NCBI GenBank assembly: GCA_037102815.1
Contig: BTPP01000006.1
Coordinates: forward strand, 1,426,001-1,490,000
Source: Neurospora intermedia
Lineage: Eukaryota > Ascomycota > Sordariomycetes > Sordariales > Sordariaceae
Length of the DNA: 64,000 nt
Direction: 5' to 3'
Both the position numbers and the translations under genes were made by a program. Under the pieces are notes generated by a model. It saw only the letters and a list, made by a program, of their open reading frames with translations, made no database searches and was not told where the DNA came from. Shown here piece by piece: positions 9,596 to 20,784 of this stretch. Positions within the stretch are counted from its first letter, which is position 1. Every line of letters starts with the position of its first letter.

Positions 9596-10559
9596 CTACT
9601 TCTTCTCCTCCGGCTTTGTCTCCGGCTTCGGCGTTGGGAGCTTGAAAGATTCGGGCTTGCGGTCGATACCGGCGCCGACCTGCTCCCAGGCGCTCGACCC
9701 ACCCTCAAAGTTGCGGAAGGCCTGTGTCATCTCCAGAGGCTCCGTCACGATGCGCTTCTTCTCCTCGTCGTAGCGAATCTCGGTGTAGCCGGTCATGGGG
9801 AAGTCCTTGCGCAGCGGGTGGCCGTCGAAGCCGTAGTCGGTCATGATGCGGCGCAGGTCCGGGTGGCCGGTGAAGAAGACGCCAAAGAGATCGTAGACCT
9901 CGCGCTCGTACCAGTTGGCGCCATCGTAGAGGGGGGTGATGCTGGGCACGGGGGACACCTCGTCGGCGTACGTCTTGACGCGGATTCTCGAGTTGTGGCG
10001 CACGCTCAGCAGATTGTAGACGACCTCGAAGCGCTGGTCCTTGGTGGGGAAATCAACCGCAGTGATGTCACTCACTTGGGTGTATTCGGCCGCCGTATTG
10101 TCTACAAGGATCATGAATCAGTCGCTGTCTCCAGTTGATCGGGATGCTATCCACCTCCACCAGACATTCTTTGCGCCCAAACAACTTATATCAATAGAAC
10201 CGGTATATCTTACACTTGAGGAACGAAAAGACAGGAATGACACCGGCGGGAGAAATGTAAATGGTCAACTCGTCCTTCCAAACCGAGAATTGCTGGATGT
10301 ACTTGGGGAGACAGCCCATGAGCCACGACCCGTACTTGTGGAGATTGTCGGCCTTGGACTGGTACTTGTCGGCCGGGTTGACCACGGCTGCATTCAGGGC
10401 GCCCGGCAGGGGCTCACGGGGGAACTGCCGCGGGTTGGGGCCTTCGGGCATGTTGATAAGGTTACGGCTGGTGGTCGAGAGGCACCTGATAGCTGGCGAC
10501 GGCTTCGCGGAGCGCAGGGCAGAGGCCAGGGCCCTGCTTCTGTAGAGCTTGCTGGCCAT
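9596..10559 (-). CDS. nuo-31: NADH:ubiquinone oxidoreductase 30.4-kDa subunit (NDUFS3)
   Basis: Two exons, 10214-10559 and 9596-10101, with a 112-nt intron, give 283 aa. Residues 1 to about 36 ([20 protein letters not shown]..., Arg/Ser/Ala-rich) are a mitochondrial presequence. The mature protein carries the complex I 30-kDa signature [10 protein letters not shown] followed by [14 protein letters not shown] and GHPLRKDFP. The subunit sits in the peripheral (matrix) arm next to the 49-kDa subunit near the quinone site. The C-terminal tail is Lys/Pro/Glu-rich. The join reads FSFLK|YNTAAEY in frame. It is divergently transcribed from NOT4, with 1.1 kb between the start codons. The length and sequence agree with the N. 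crassa subunit as I recall it. Confidence 0.96.
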
Positions 10560-11690
10560 CTTGTAGGTTGCTGGCGATGGCCTGAACGAGATGGGCGAGG
10601 CTGGGAAGAGGCGCCAATGGGTCACGGAGAACAACAATAGCCAGCAGCCTCGACGATGGAAAGAGGCGTGGCTCAGAGGGGAGGCTTTAAACTTGGGACT
10701 CCAAGCTTGTAAGATAGAGGTAAACTTGCGACAACGGGCGGGAACGATATGATTGAACCGCACACCACCTGCCGTCAACCAGGTCGGAGCTAGTAGGGTA
10801 GTAGTAGTATAACCCGCTGTACCACCTCCCACTACCTACGTACCGTTTGGGAGCTTGGCCCCCCAGGATGGTTACGCAAAAGTCACGTGCACGATCACCT
10901 GGAAGCTGCTTGGATTCTTGACTGAAGACATTGCGTACGTGGTGTGTTTGGACATTGTCAGAAGGCTGAAAAGGTGGTGGAGGTAGCATCCACATTGCCC
11001 ATAGCGTGAAATATCAATCTCAACATGGTGGTGTTGCCGAAACAATGGCAATCTTCAAAGTGTCTCCAGAGTCGTGGAAACTCTTCAGCCCTTCTCCTTG
11101 CTCATGCTTGCCGAAATCAAAACGTCCGAGTCGTACACACCACTCCGGCAGCTCTGCGGCAGCTGGCAGGTCGCTGTGCTTGTCGAGTGCTCCAACTGTG
11201 GCGTGACACGTGCCAGCTGGCTCTTTCCAGAACAGGACTAGCGCTCAGCCGAGGACGTTTTGCTGGAAGGCTCTGCGTTTCGCTCGCTTCCACCTGTGCT
11301 CAAACTTGCCTGCACCCGCATCCCGTCCACGCAGTTCCTTTCCACCCACATCCGGCCAACTTTGTTCTCTCTAATAATCCCCATTTGTTGACACGAGCAC
11401 ACCCCCTCAAAAAAAAAGAAGAGGCACCGACCCTCTATTCTCTGTATCTTACATTACCACGGGCGTTATTATCAGGTCCTCCTTTGCTTCTTTTTACCAT
11501 AGACCAATTTTCGCGCCGCTAGTTTACGGCCATTTTAATACCTACCTTACCGACAAGTGGAAAAGGATTCCATCCATCCATCCGTATTCGACCCGACGAC
11601 ACCTTACAGTCGTCCCCGTTTACCTGGGAGCAGCCTCCAGCTTGCCGTCACTTCAACCGCGAACCATCACCCCATCTTCCAGTCACCACA
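10560..11690. other. Divergent promoter region, nuo-31/NOT4
   Basis: 1.13 kb without a supported gene. Two CACGTG E-boxes (10884-10889 and 11207-11212) are visible. The stretch before the NOT4 ATG is pyrimidine-rich with repeated CATCC. Confidence 0.4.
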
Positions 11691-14476
11691 ATGGCGCCGC
11701 AAGATAGCTTCGTCGACGATGAAGAAGAGACCTGGTATGCACCTTGCTCGACCTCTCTCCAGCCGAATCCATGACGACTGCCCCTGCCCCTCCATGGCCT
11801 CGTCATGCCTGCTCTCTCCGCCTTCCTCAGCCTCGAGCCGACCCCCTGTCACAACGCCCTCGGCCGTCCACAAGAACACATCAGACTAACTAGTATACTA
11901 TAGCCCTCTCTGTATCGAGGAGTTTGATCTCTCTGATCGTAACTTTAGACCATGCCCCTGCGGATACCAGGTACGTGGCCGAATACCTACCCCTCCAAGC
12001 CCCCCTTCCCCCCTTTTCTTTTGGCTCAACCTGAGCGCTAACGCCGCCGCCCCACCCCAGATCTGCCAGTTCTGTTTCAACAATATCCGAAATAATATGA
12101 ATGGCCTGTGTCCGGCATGCAGAAGACCATACGACGACAAGACTATTCAATGGAAGGTAGTCACTCAGGAAGAGTACGTTGTCGCCACATCCCGCTTGCA
12201 ATCCGTGACCTTCTGCGTCTGTGCTGACAGTTCCTAGGGTTGCCGAGTTCCGAGCGAATATCCAAAAGAACCAAAAGCGACGTGCCGCCGAGCAACGCCA
12301 AAAAGAAGCCCAAAAACGCGAAGCCGAAAAGGAGAATCGGAAGAACTTGGTCGGCGTTCGGGTCGTTCAGAAGAACCTGGTCTATGTAACTGGGTTGACG
12401 CCTACGGTACGCGAGGACGAGTTGCTCAAGACACTCCGGCGTCCCGAATTCTTCGGACAATACGGCAATATCCAAAAAATATCCATCAGCAATCGGAAGA
12501 GCCAAGACGGGCAAAATCAGTCCCTCGGGATTTACGTCACTTTCGAGAAGAAGGAGGATGCTGCCAGGTGCATTCAAGCAGTTAATGGCTCCCAAAACGG
12601 CGACAGGGTCCTAAGAGCTCAACTGGGTACCACCAAGTATTGTTCAGCTTGGCTCCGTCACGAGGTATGCACGAACAGGCAGTGTATGTTCCTGCACGAG
12701 CTCGGCGACGAGGAGGACAGCTATTCTCGCCAAGACCTGTCTTCGATCAATAGCATTAGCAGCCAACGACCCCTCCCAGTTGCCGGTGCTTCTAGGTCGG
12801 CATCCCGCCAAACGGGTCACCCCTCGCCCGCGCCCTCCAATGCTCAACCGATGATCCGAAGTTCTAGCAAGGAGGAATCCGAAAACGGCGATGGCCCCGC
12901 GCTGCCCTCTTCAGCTACCTGGGCGCGAAACCCTCAGGTTCGTAGCCGACGTGGAAGCCATGCAACTAGCGGCGCCGCCCCCAGTCCTGCAATCTCGAAC
13001 ATTCTTCCAGTCACTTCTGAATCCAACCGAGAAGCCGTCGAAGATTTCCCTCCGATCGAGAGCACGGTGCATCATCCTCCTCCTCCTCAGAAGGCCAAAA
13101 CCGAAAAGTCGCCCAAATCGGCGCCAAAGCCTGCGCCAAAGCCCGCTCCTCCTGTTGAAGAAGCTTCACCAGCTCCGGCTGCTGCACCGGCACCGGCACC
13201 GGCCCCCGTCACTGCTCCAGTTGCGGCACCTGCTCCACCCAAGGCTGAGACATCCGCCAAGTCCACTCTCGAGAAGGCTAAGAGCGCTTCCCAGGACACG
13301 CTTACGAAGCTTCTCAAATCACTCAACGGATGCTCTCTCGCCTGGCCCAAGCTTGGAGATGACTCCACAGAGTCTGCCTACCCACCTTTGTTTGACGTGA
13401 GGGGTGGCGAAAAGCGGAGGGCTTTGCGCGACGATGTCACTACCGGCGTGGCAGAGTCGCATGAGGGTTCCGCGGCAGCTACCGAACCAGCCGAGGTCGA
13501 GCCTGAGAGCAGTGGCAGCCTTGCTTTGGGAGGTGAGCCTGAGGACCGGGATCCTGGACGTGACTTCAATTTGCGGGCAGGTTCGCAGCCGCCCATTCAA
13601 CGCGCTAACAACGACGGACTGTTTGGGTCGGCGATTGGGTCTGGCTTCAGCCAAGGTTCGACCAACCTTGCATCTATTGGCAGTCGTACCATGACACCGC
13701 AGCAGCCTGCTTTCATGCGTCCGCAAGCCACAGGCTACGATCACCTTCCTCCCGGGATCACTTCTCAAGCGAGCCTTTTCCAGGGTCAGGGACATAACCG
13801 CCAGGGCTCTCGATTTAGCTTCGCGAACGAGGGGCAAACCACGACTGCCACTTCGGTCAAGCTCGCGGCAAACCCCAGGGTCATGGCTCAGCAGGCCTCC
13901 ATGATGCCTTCGTCCTTCCACAGTCAACCCAACACGCAGTTCTATGCCAGCTCCATGCCCGGCCCTCCGCCTGGGCTCAAGTCAACGAGCACCCCTCCGA
14001 GCATGTTTGGGCAACACGGTTTCGGCTCTGCTTTCGGTAACGCGACGAAAGATACGCACGAGATTCTTCAGCTCCTCAACCGCAGCCGAGGTGCCGGTAG
14101 CCAGGTTCATGATGCGGGAAAGCGTGAGTTCTTGTTTCCTTCCATTCCTCCACTGTACCCACCCTCTACCTCCTCTACCCCAGCTCCTGCTCCGAGCCTG
14201 GCATCGCTCTACGGTTCCCAGCCTGGAGCCTTCCAAGACTTGGGTTCAAAGCAGAAGAAGAAGGGGAAGAAGCACAGACACGCTAACACTTCCTCCTCTG
14301 GGGGGAGTGGCTTAGTAGATCTTGCGGACCCGAGTATCTTGCAGGCGAGAATGCAGTCTCAGCAGCATATGCAGCAACAGAGCAATGCCGGTCTCGGACA
14401 GGTGTTTGGTGGTCAGTCGCAAGGTGGGTACACTAATCCCGCCATGATGTATTCTGCTGGATATCGGGGATGGTAG
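11691..14476 (+). CDS. not4: CCR4-NOT E3 ubiquitin ligase subunit NOT4 (core)
   Basis: Exons 11691-11734, 11904-11970, 12061-12173, 12238-14123 and 14184-14476. All joins hold frame; the 60-nt intron at 14124-14183 also keeps the frame open when unspliced. The N-terminal C4C4 RING starts at Cys15 (CPLCIEEFDL...FRPCPCGYQ...CPACRRPYDD), which recruits E2 enzymes such as Ubc4. An RRM follows (LVYVTGLTP..., SLGIYVTFEKKEDA), then a CCCH-type finger (CSAWLRHEVCTNRQCMFLH). This RING-RRM-CCCH order is diagnostic for NOT4, which ubiquitinates stalled-ribosome and mRNA-decay targets in the cytoplasm and nucleus. The rest is Pro/Ala/Ser-rich and disordered, with a basic KKKGKKHRHAN patch. The stop at 14474 overlaps a possible donor (GTAGAG at 14473), so the protein may continue into the block at 15190. 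Confidence 0.9.
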
Positions 14477-15189
14477 AGAGCTGCTCTTCTAGACCATTCA
14501 CTTTGCGCGATGGAGTTAATCTTTTTATTTTACCTGTCTTGTTTTCTGGGGAGACACTTTTGTTGTTTCGTTTAAAAAGGCACATTATATATCACGACGG
14601 CGTCCACGGCACAAGCGGGATGGGTGTTTATGAGACAGTCAAGGAATGGCACACGTTTTGATTTTCGAGCACCACAACATTCGGTCTCTCAGAAGGGGAG
14701 CCCCTTGTTTACACTGGCGTCATTTGCATTTTGAGAAGGGAAGAGAGATTCTCGAGGAGACCAACGGCATTCCAACTTCGCTTCTATTCACTCCCGCACA
14801 GGCTTTAGGGTTCTGCATCACTGGGATATATCGGTCACGTCAGGCAAGCTCTCATCGTCTTCCTTCGAGATTTCTCTTCCACATGTACGTTAACGTTGGT
14901 CCCAGTTTTCGTACGGTCTGGGTTCAGTTGGCGCAAAGGTCAAAAATAGAGCATTTTTACCGCTGCTGTAAGCGGGTCTCCGTTTCCCAACCTCGTGGAA
15001 GACGATGATGGTAGTCTTGACGTGACCAAACAAAGAGCCCTCCTGTATATAACTTGTGCCGCGATTCTTGTCGTTGTCGTTGTCGTTGTCGTTGTTGTCT
15101 TGGTGCTCCCTTTCTACCAAGTGGTCCCCGGTCTAAAGCCTGCACTACATCAGATGAAAAATTTGCTCTTCCATCCGAGAGGCTAATAG
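14477..15189. other. Spacer or long intron between NOT4 core and next coding block
   Basis: 713 bases with no recognisable coding. Contains TATATAAC at about 15047, a (GTCGTT)n tract at 15067-15100 and an acceptor CTAATAG ending at 15189. It is either intergenic DNA with the promoter of a second gene or an unusually long NOT4 intron. Confidence 0.45.
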
Positions 15190-17938
15190 CTTTGTAGATG
15201 ATGATCTTCCCTCGTTCGAAGAAGTTACGACAAGCGTAGACGCTCTGGTTTCTGACGAACCCATCACGACGATACGTCAACCGCCTGGAGCCTTCGATAA
15301 CTTCGGCCGCACCGGCACTCCTATTGTTGCCCCTCCTCCGGGACTGGGTATGCCAATCAGCCATCCTTCCCCTGCGATTTCTCACGCATCTTTGAGAGCC
15401 GGAACGCAGACACCGCCGGTCGCCGTACCTGTCGTACCTACCAAGGCAACCACAGCAGCGGCGTCTACTGCAGCGTCTACGGCACCGCCTACGAGTACAC
15501 CCGTAACGGCAACGGCATCTAGTGTGGCAGTTTCCACCGCAGCGTCAACCACGTCAACGCCTACAACAGCTCCCAGCCCACTTGTCACCAAGAACCGGAA
15601 GAATAGCGTGGAAAAGGGCATGCGATACTGTCCCTTTTGCGCCTTGGATTTGCCTGTTGCCAAGGATGGCAAGACTATCAACGTTTTGGAAGCGGAGAGA
15701 CACATGGATTCGTGTGAAAACGATAAGAAGCTCCGTCTGGCAGCCGTCGCGCCTGAGGCCAAGAAGAATTCCAAGGAGAATATCCAAGCTCTTGCTGCGG
15801 AGAGCGGGCTATCGAGGGATATTGCAACGGTTAAGGCAAAGGCACCGAAGGTTTTGGCAGACGAGGACTTCCCTGCTCTCAACAGTCCCAAGGTCCAGGC
15901 GGCTGCCACGACACCTGCCGTTTCGACTAAGACTACGGCAACCAAGTCTAAGGCAGCCAAGAAGGCTGAAAAGGCTGCGGAAAAGGAGAAGCCTGCTCCT
16001 GTGCTGGTTATACCAGCGGTAGCGCCCACTCCACCTGAACCAGAGCCCCGCCCTGTAGACAAAAAGCCTGCCCCAGTTCTCAACATCGCTGCAGCTACCC
16101 AGGTCGCCCAGGTCAAGACTGCTGAGAGTTCATCAGCTACGACGGAGAAATCTGCCCATGATCGGGACTCGGCTTTCCCTGCCCTGCCTACGCCAACGAC
16201 TGCTTCAGTGGCCTCGCCGCTCGCTCGGACAGCAAAGACACTTAGACTTGTCTCAACTCCGAAGGCTGAGACGCCCTCCACACCCGCCAATGCTGGTATG
16301 ACGAGCGTCTCGGGCTCCGCGGCCCGTTCTATAGCTTCTATTTCTGTTAGGCCCGAAACTCCTGCTAGCGAGATGATTTCGGATAGTGCATCCATCGTCT
16401 CAGCCTCGGTCTCGGCATCTCGCACCAGCTCACCGCCGCCGTCCAAGATCGGCTCTGCCCCCGTCAGAGTAACCACCAAGAGTCAGCAAAGAAAGGCAAG
16501 GAAGGAGCAACTCAAGAAGGAAACAGCAGCTGTGGCAGCACAGCCTATCAAGTCTGATCCGAGTGAGGAGATCGGGCCCATCATTGGCCGCAAGAAGAAG
16601 CAGAAGAAGGAGAAGGAGAAGGAAAAGCCAAGCACTACCAACACAAACGTAACACCCACTGTCAGTAGACCGGAAACACCTGCACAAAAGGAAAAAGAGA
16701 CGCCGCCCCCGCCACCTACAAAGGAGGTGAAGGAGGTCAAGGAGGAGTCTTCAACCTACCGATCGACGGCTAATGAAACGACGACATTGACGGATGACGC
16801 CTCTCCGATTAAGACCAGGGGAGCAAAGGAGACTCCAAAGTCAGATGCGGTCTCAACCCCTCGAACTTTGCCGACACCAGGCACGATCTTCCAAGATTTG
16901 CAAAAGTCGGGGCTTGTTCCCGAGAAGATCGATGACCTGCCTCTTTTCAAGCCAACAAGCACTGGGTTTGAGAAGTCGAGAAATGATCATAGCAACGCTG
17001 CTGCCAGGGAGAATGCGGCTCGAAATGCCATGACGCCTACGAAGTCGATTGTGACTGACGAGGATCAGGCAGCTCTACTCGCGGGTCACCCCGTTCGTAA
17101 AATGATTGACGGCGTCCGCATTCTCCTTACTCCCAACGGCGACTGCATTCGCAACCTGACCGAAGAGGAGGAAGATCGGTTCTTGGAGCTTCAGGCTCGC
17201 ATCGCCGAGACCGCTTCAAGCCCTGCCGCGTTTGTTTCCTCTCGCCATGAAGCCGGTGGTGGATTCAGTCTGATCAAAGGGCGTGCTGTGCCGAACGGGC
17301 CACCGGGCTACTTTCCCCAGGCTCCGGGCCAATACCCGACGGATCCTGTGAACAAGATCCAGCGGGAGGAAGCGATCTACTATATCAACCAGTACGTCCT
17401 GCCGCGGTTGAACCTGAACGCCAGAGACATGAGCTTCCCCAAGGCCATGTCCAACTGGCACCCGGATCAGCGTGGCGGGAACCCGGCCGCCGCCGGCCTG
17501 AGCTCGCTTGCTCCATGGATGTACGGCGCAGGCTCTCCTGCGTCGCCGCACGATAACGACGCTGTGGCGCCAGAGATCAGCTATCCCGCCCCCGTCAGCG
17601 CGTTTGCCGACGCGCATGGATCCTACCTGGACATGCCCCCATCACCGTCGCCATCTGCTCTAGACGATCCTATGGGTCACAAGGGCGGTGCGGGCCTCAA
17701 TATTGGCGGTGCTCCCGGCCCGTTCGGCAACGTACCGCTGATGAGTCTCGAAGACGCCGAGTCAGCTTTGTCGGCTGCCCGTAAGGAAGGGGACAAGATC
17801 GAGAAGCACTTTAACCAGACCGTCAGGAAGAATAAGAGACTTCTGATGGCCATGGGTAATCCCGTCTCAGTAGGTGGTAGCGGTGGCGCTCATGCTGCTG
17901 CTGCTACTGCTGCTGGTGGAGGCGGCGGCGCGCATTGA
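15190..17938 (+). CDS. NOT4 C-terminal extension, or separate disordered protein
   Basis: An open frame of about 915 codons is usable from the acceptor at 15189, reading FVDDDLPSFEEVTTSVDAL onward; the first internal ATG is at 15350 (MPISHPSP). It is Ala/Thr/Ser/Pro-rich with Lys-rich coiled stretches. Residues near 15627-15717 hold CPFC...HMDSC, a possible CCHC finger. A better-conserved-looking C-terminal part contains GTIFQDLQKSGLVPEKIDDL, REEAIYYINQYVLPRLNL and KHFNQTVRKNKRLLMAMG. I recall blocks such as SAPVRVTTKSQQRKARKEQ in long NOT4 proteins of other filamentous fungi. Splicing TG|C from 14472 to 15190 keeps frame. I therefore favour one NOT4 gene of roughly 1,700 aa, but a separate gene is not excluded. 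Confidence 0.65.
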
Positions 17939-19531
17939 CTAGGCTTCGATAGAGTCTTTTTCGGTTCATCGCCATCATCTCTTTTTTCTCCTTCACACAG
18001 CAACCAAGACCATCACCGAAGGGTCACTTCTTCTGCCGTGACTTCGGCAACGGCCACCTCGACCACAGCAGCCATTGCAGCCGCGGCCAGCGAGCTGGAA
18101 GCACATGCCGCTATGATGCTGGCCGAGTTTCACGGCGATATGGCGGCTAGGGGGTACCATCCTTTCATGAGGATGCTGCGGATCGCGGGGCGGTTCAGCG
18201 GCGTGGCCTTTGCAGCTGTGTGGTTGGCGGTGGTTATGCTTGAAGGATTCGTGGAGCTCTTGGCGAAAGGAGGGGTGTTGGCTGTCGAGATGATTTGTGC
18301 GGTGTTGGACTGGGTCGGGGCTGATTATTGATCGTTAGTGGTGTGGAAATTGGGAAGTTGCGGGGTCGTGGCAGCCAAAGGAGAAACGGGTTGAAATGTG
18401 TGTCTTTAGGCTGGCCAAGCGGAAGCTGACTGAAAGAAGGGTTGGGATGGGATTAAAAAGAGAGGGAAATCTTGACGCGGGATGACTTACAAATGGCATA
18501 TCTAGGATGGCCAGTTAACAGCGTTTGGGATTTGGTAACGACAGCGAATATCCGTGTGGATATTATCAATGATTTGCATGGTTTATGAAAAGATAGCAGC
18601 AATGATCAGAATGAAGTAGATGCAACTATACAGTCTGTCTGGTTCGAACATCTCAATGAAGGAAAGGTATTACGTGACAAGTTTGCCTGGTTTCTTTGCT
18701 TGGAGATTCCTTTTGCATGGTATGTTCCCCTCAGTCTCATCAACACGAAGGTCGAGGGAACAATAGCCCATGGTTTGGTCCTTTTAGCAAGATCCATCAT
18801 GCTCGGTGTTCATGAAGCGATGCGAAATCCGCGAACCTCGGCGGTCTCTGCGCTGCAGGCTGATGAAGAGCGAATTTTGGGCGGTGCGTTGATGCACAAA
18901 CACGATAGCAAGTTTTGAAACCGGAACAGACAGGAAACCCGAAGCCCCCTCCCCAACGAGTACTAGGTATCTACATTGCCCATTACTAAGATGGCTGAGC
19001 CCTCGCATCTTGAGGTACGTATAAACATGAAAGACGATCTCACATGCTCAAATCCATTTCTTTCAAGAAACAAGTTGGGTTGAGGAACAGGCGAGAAACT
19101 GTAGGCGCGAGCTGGACTGTTGTTTTCAGGACAGGCAGCGTTACACAAGGCAGGTCAGTTACACGAAGATATTAGGTACGTATTCATCTTTCTCTGTCTC
19201 CTTGTCGTTCCTCTTTGAAATTTCTCTTTTCGTCTGAATCAGAATCGGCCTTTTCCCTCTTCTTTTCCATCTCTCAGCTGGAGGTCTTTCATCACTGCAT
19301 GTAACGAGTCAATCATGTTCGTTCGTTTCCCGCACACAAAGAACATTACGTACGTACTGCACCAGCTTACAGCGACACGACTCCCACCGAAACGAACAAC
19401 CTCACAAATAACAAACAACAACGTAACAACTTACAAAAAAAAAAAGTCAAAAGATATCCGCGACACAATTACGTACCACACCTGATTTGAGAACGCTCAA
19501 AAAGAAGTCGATACAACCTCCAAAAAAAGAG
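17939..19531. other. Intergenic between NOT4 block and tRNA-Pro
   Basis: Mostly without supported genes. It includes the 3' flank of the 15190-17938 block, the uncertain small frame at about 18038-18331, and about 1.2 kb of unremarkable sequence up to the tRNA gene. Confidence 0.4.
18038..18331 (+). CDS. Uncertain small Ala-rich protein
   Basis: A 97-codon frame opening without ATG (GTG at 18038; first ATG at 18110), 100 bases past the stop at 17938. It has Ala-rich helical character and a hydrophobic stretch GVAFAAVWLAVVMLEGFVEL, with GC-rich third positions. No donor/acceptor pair I could find joins it in frame to the upstream block. It could be a small membrane-associated protein, an alternative 3' exon, or chance. 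Confidence 0.25.
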   Translation: MTSATATSTTAAIAAAASELEAHAAMMLAEFHGDMAARGYHPFMRMLRIAGRFSGVAFAAVWLAVVMLEGFVELLAKGGVLAVEMICAVLDWVGADY

Positions 19532-19603
19532 GGGCTCAGCCGGGGATTGAACCCGGGACCTCTCGCACCCAAAGCGAGAATCATACCACTAGACCACTAA
19601 GCC
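19532..19603 (-). tRNA. tRNA-Pro (TGG)
   Basis: 72 nt on the minus strand without an intron. Acceptor arms GGCTTAG and CTGAGCC pair over seven positions with one G-T, discriminator C. The D-arm is TGGTCTAGTGGTATGA. The anticodon stem CTCGC/GCGAG encloses TTTGGGT, giving anticodon TGG. The T-arm is CCGGGTTCAATCCCCGG. An A-rich plus-strand run downstream (about 19521-19529) provides a T-run terminator on the gene strand. Confidence 0.95.
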
Positions 19604-20235
19604 GCCGCAAGGTTGATTGATTATTTGGTAGGAATAATCGGTTTGTTGAAATGAGTACATTTTTGGTCAACTTATATAGTGCCAGGAGGGCAGAGCGAGC
19701 GACTTGTGTAAGATGGTTACCATTCACCCAAGAAAAAAAGAAAAAAAAAAAAAAAACAGAAGAAGAGTGGGGTAGGTGAGGTGAGGTGGGGGGAGGGGAC
19801 TAGTCTTGAGAGGTGTGTCGGTTACGCAATGTCTTTCGAGAAACTGGTCTGGTTTCTTTTTGATGAGTTGTGCAATTGGGATTTTGGTGACTGTAGATGA
19901 AGGTGAGGAAAACTGCGCTCTCGATGAATCGTTGGTGGTTATTGGCGGGTTGAATGGTTGTCGGTTGCTTGGTGGGTTGGCGAAGTTTTGAGCGCCGAAA
20001 AAAAAAAAAAAAAGTTTGTGAGATTGCAGCCCGCCACCGTCTGTCAGTGTCCATGTTCAATCTGAGGAGGATTCGCACTCATTGACTTTTGGCAAAGCAA
20101 CCAAGCCTCGCATCGCGAGCATTGAATTGCATGTTTGCTCTCTTTTTCAACACGCGCATTTCTGTTGTCGTCGTTTTCGTTGCAGTGTTCTAACCAGACA
20201 CAAAAGGCCTGCGACAAATGTTCCGCCCTACCCGG

Positions 20236-20306
<71 letters not shown>

Positions 20307-20784
20307 ATAAAACTAAAAAAAAAGATGCAAACAGGGGTCTTGATACGGTATTTCTTGTTCGCCACGTGCTTTTTTCCCCGTTGATCACTGACACGGACGG
20401 CGGATACGGCGGCCTTGGTTTTTCGCCGTTTCGGCAGCCGGCCGGGATGGAAAGGTGAGGGTTCACCGTGGCTTGCGTGGGACGACGGTGTGGTGTACAC
20501 AAGGTGAGTACTTAACCCTGGAGGTGATCCGTGCTCAATGATGGTTTGGTACACAACAAGCACGCGCCGATGTGATCGCGGACTTGCCAGACCTTGATAA
20601 AAAGGATCTATCCTTGAGCGGATTATTTGACAAGAACATCGTTAACGCTATAATCAAAGGCTATTGATACACCTCTAGAATACAAATTTTGGACGATAAC
20701 ATTGTTCCCCAAACTCCATGCGTGTCAACGCCCGCCAGCCAACCTGCAAGACAACGACGCTGAACAATAGCCACTCCCCTCACA
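19604..20784. other. Intergenic with long homopolymer runs
   Basis: No supported gene. It contains A-runs at about 19733-19756 and 19998-20015 and a 65-base poly(A) at 20239-20303. Composition is otherwise ordinary. Confidence 0.5.
20239..20303 (+). repeat. Poly(A) tract of 65 bases
   Basis: Uninterrupted A from 20239 to 20303, much longer than the other A-runs nearby. It could be a simple-sequence expansion or the tail of an old retroposed transcript. I see no clear target-site duplication. Confidence 0.9.

Noticed and set aside
15382-16479. 365-codon minus-strand frame over the NOT4 extension
   Set aside because: Low-complexity Ala/Val mirror of the Ala/Thr-rich sense protein; no independent signal.
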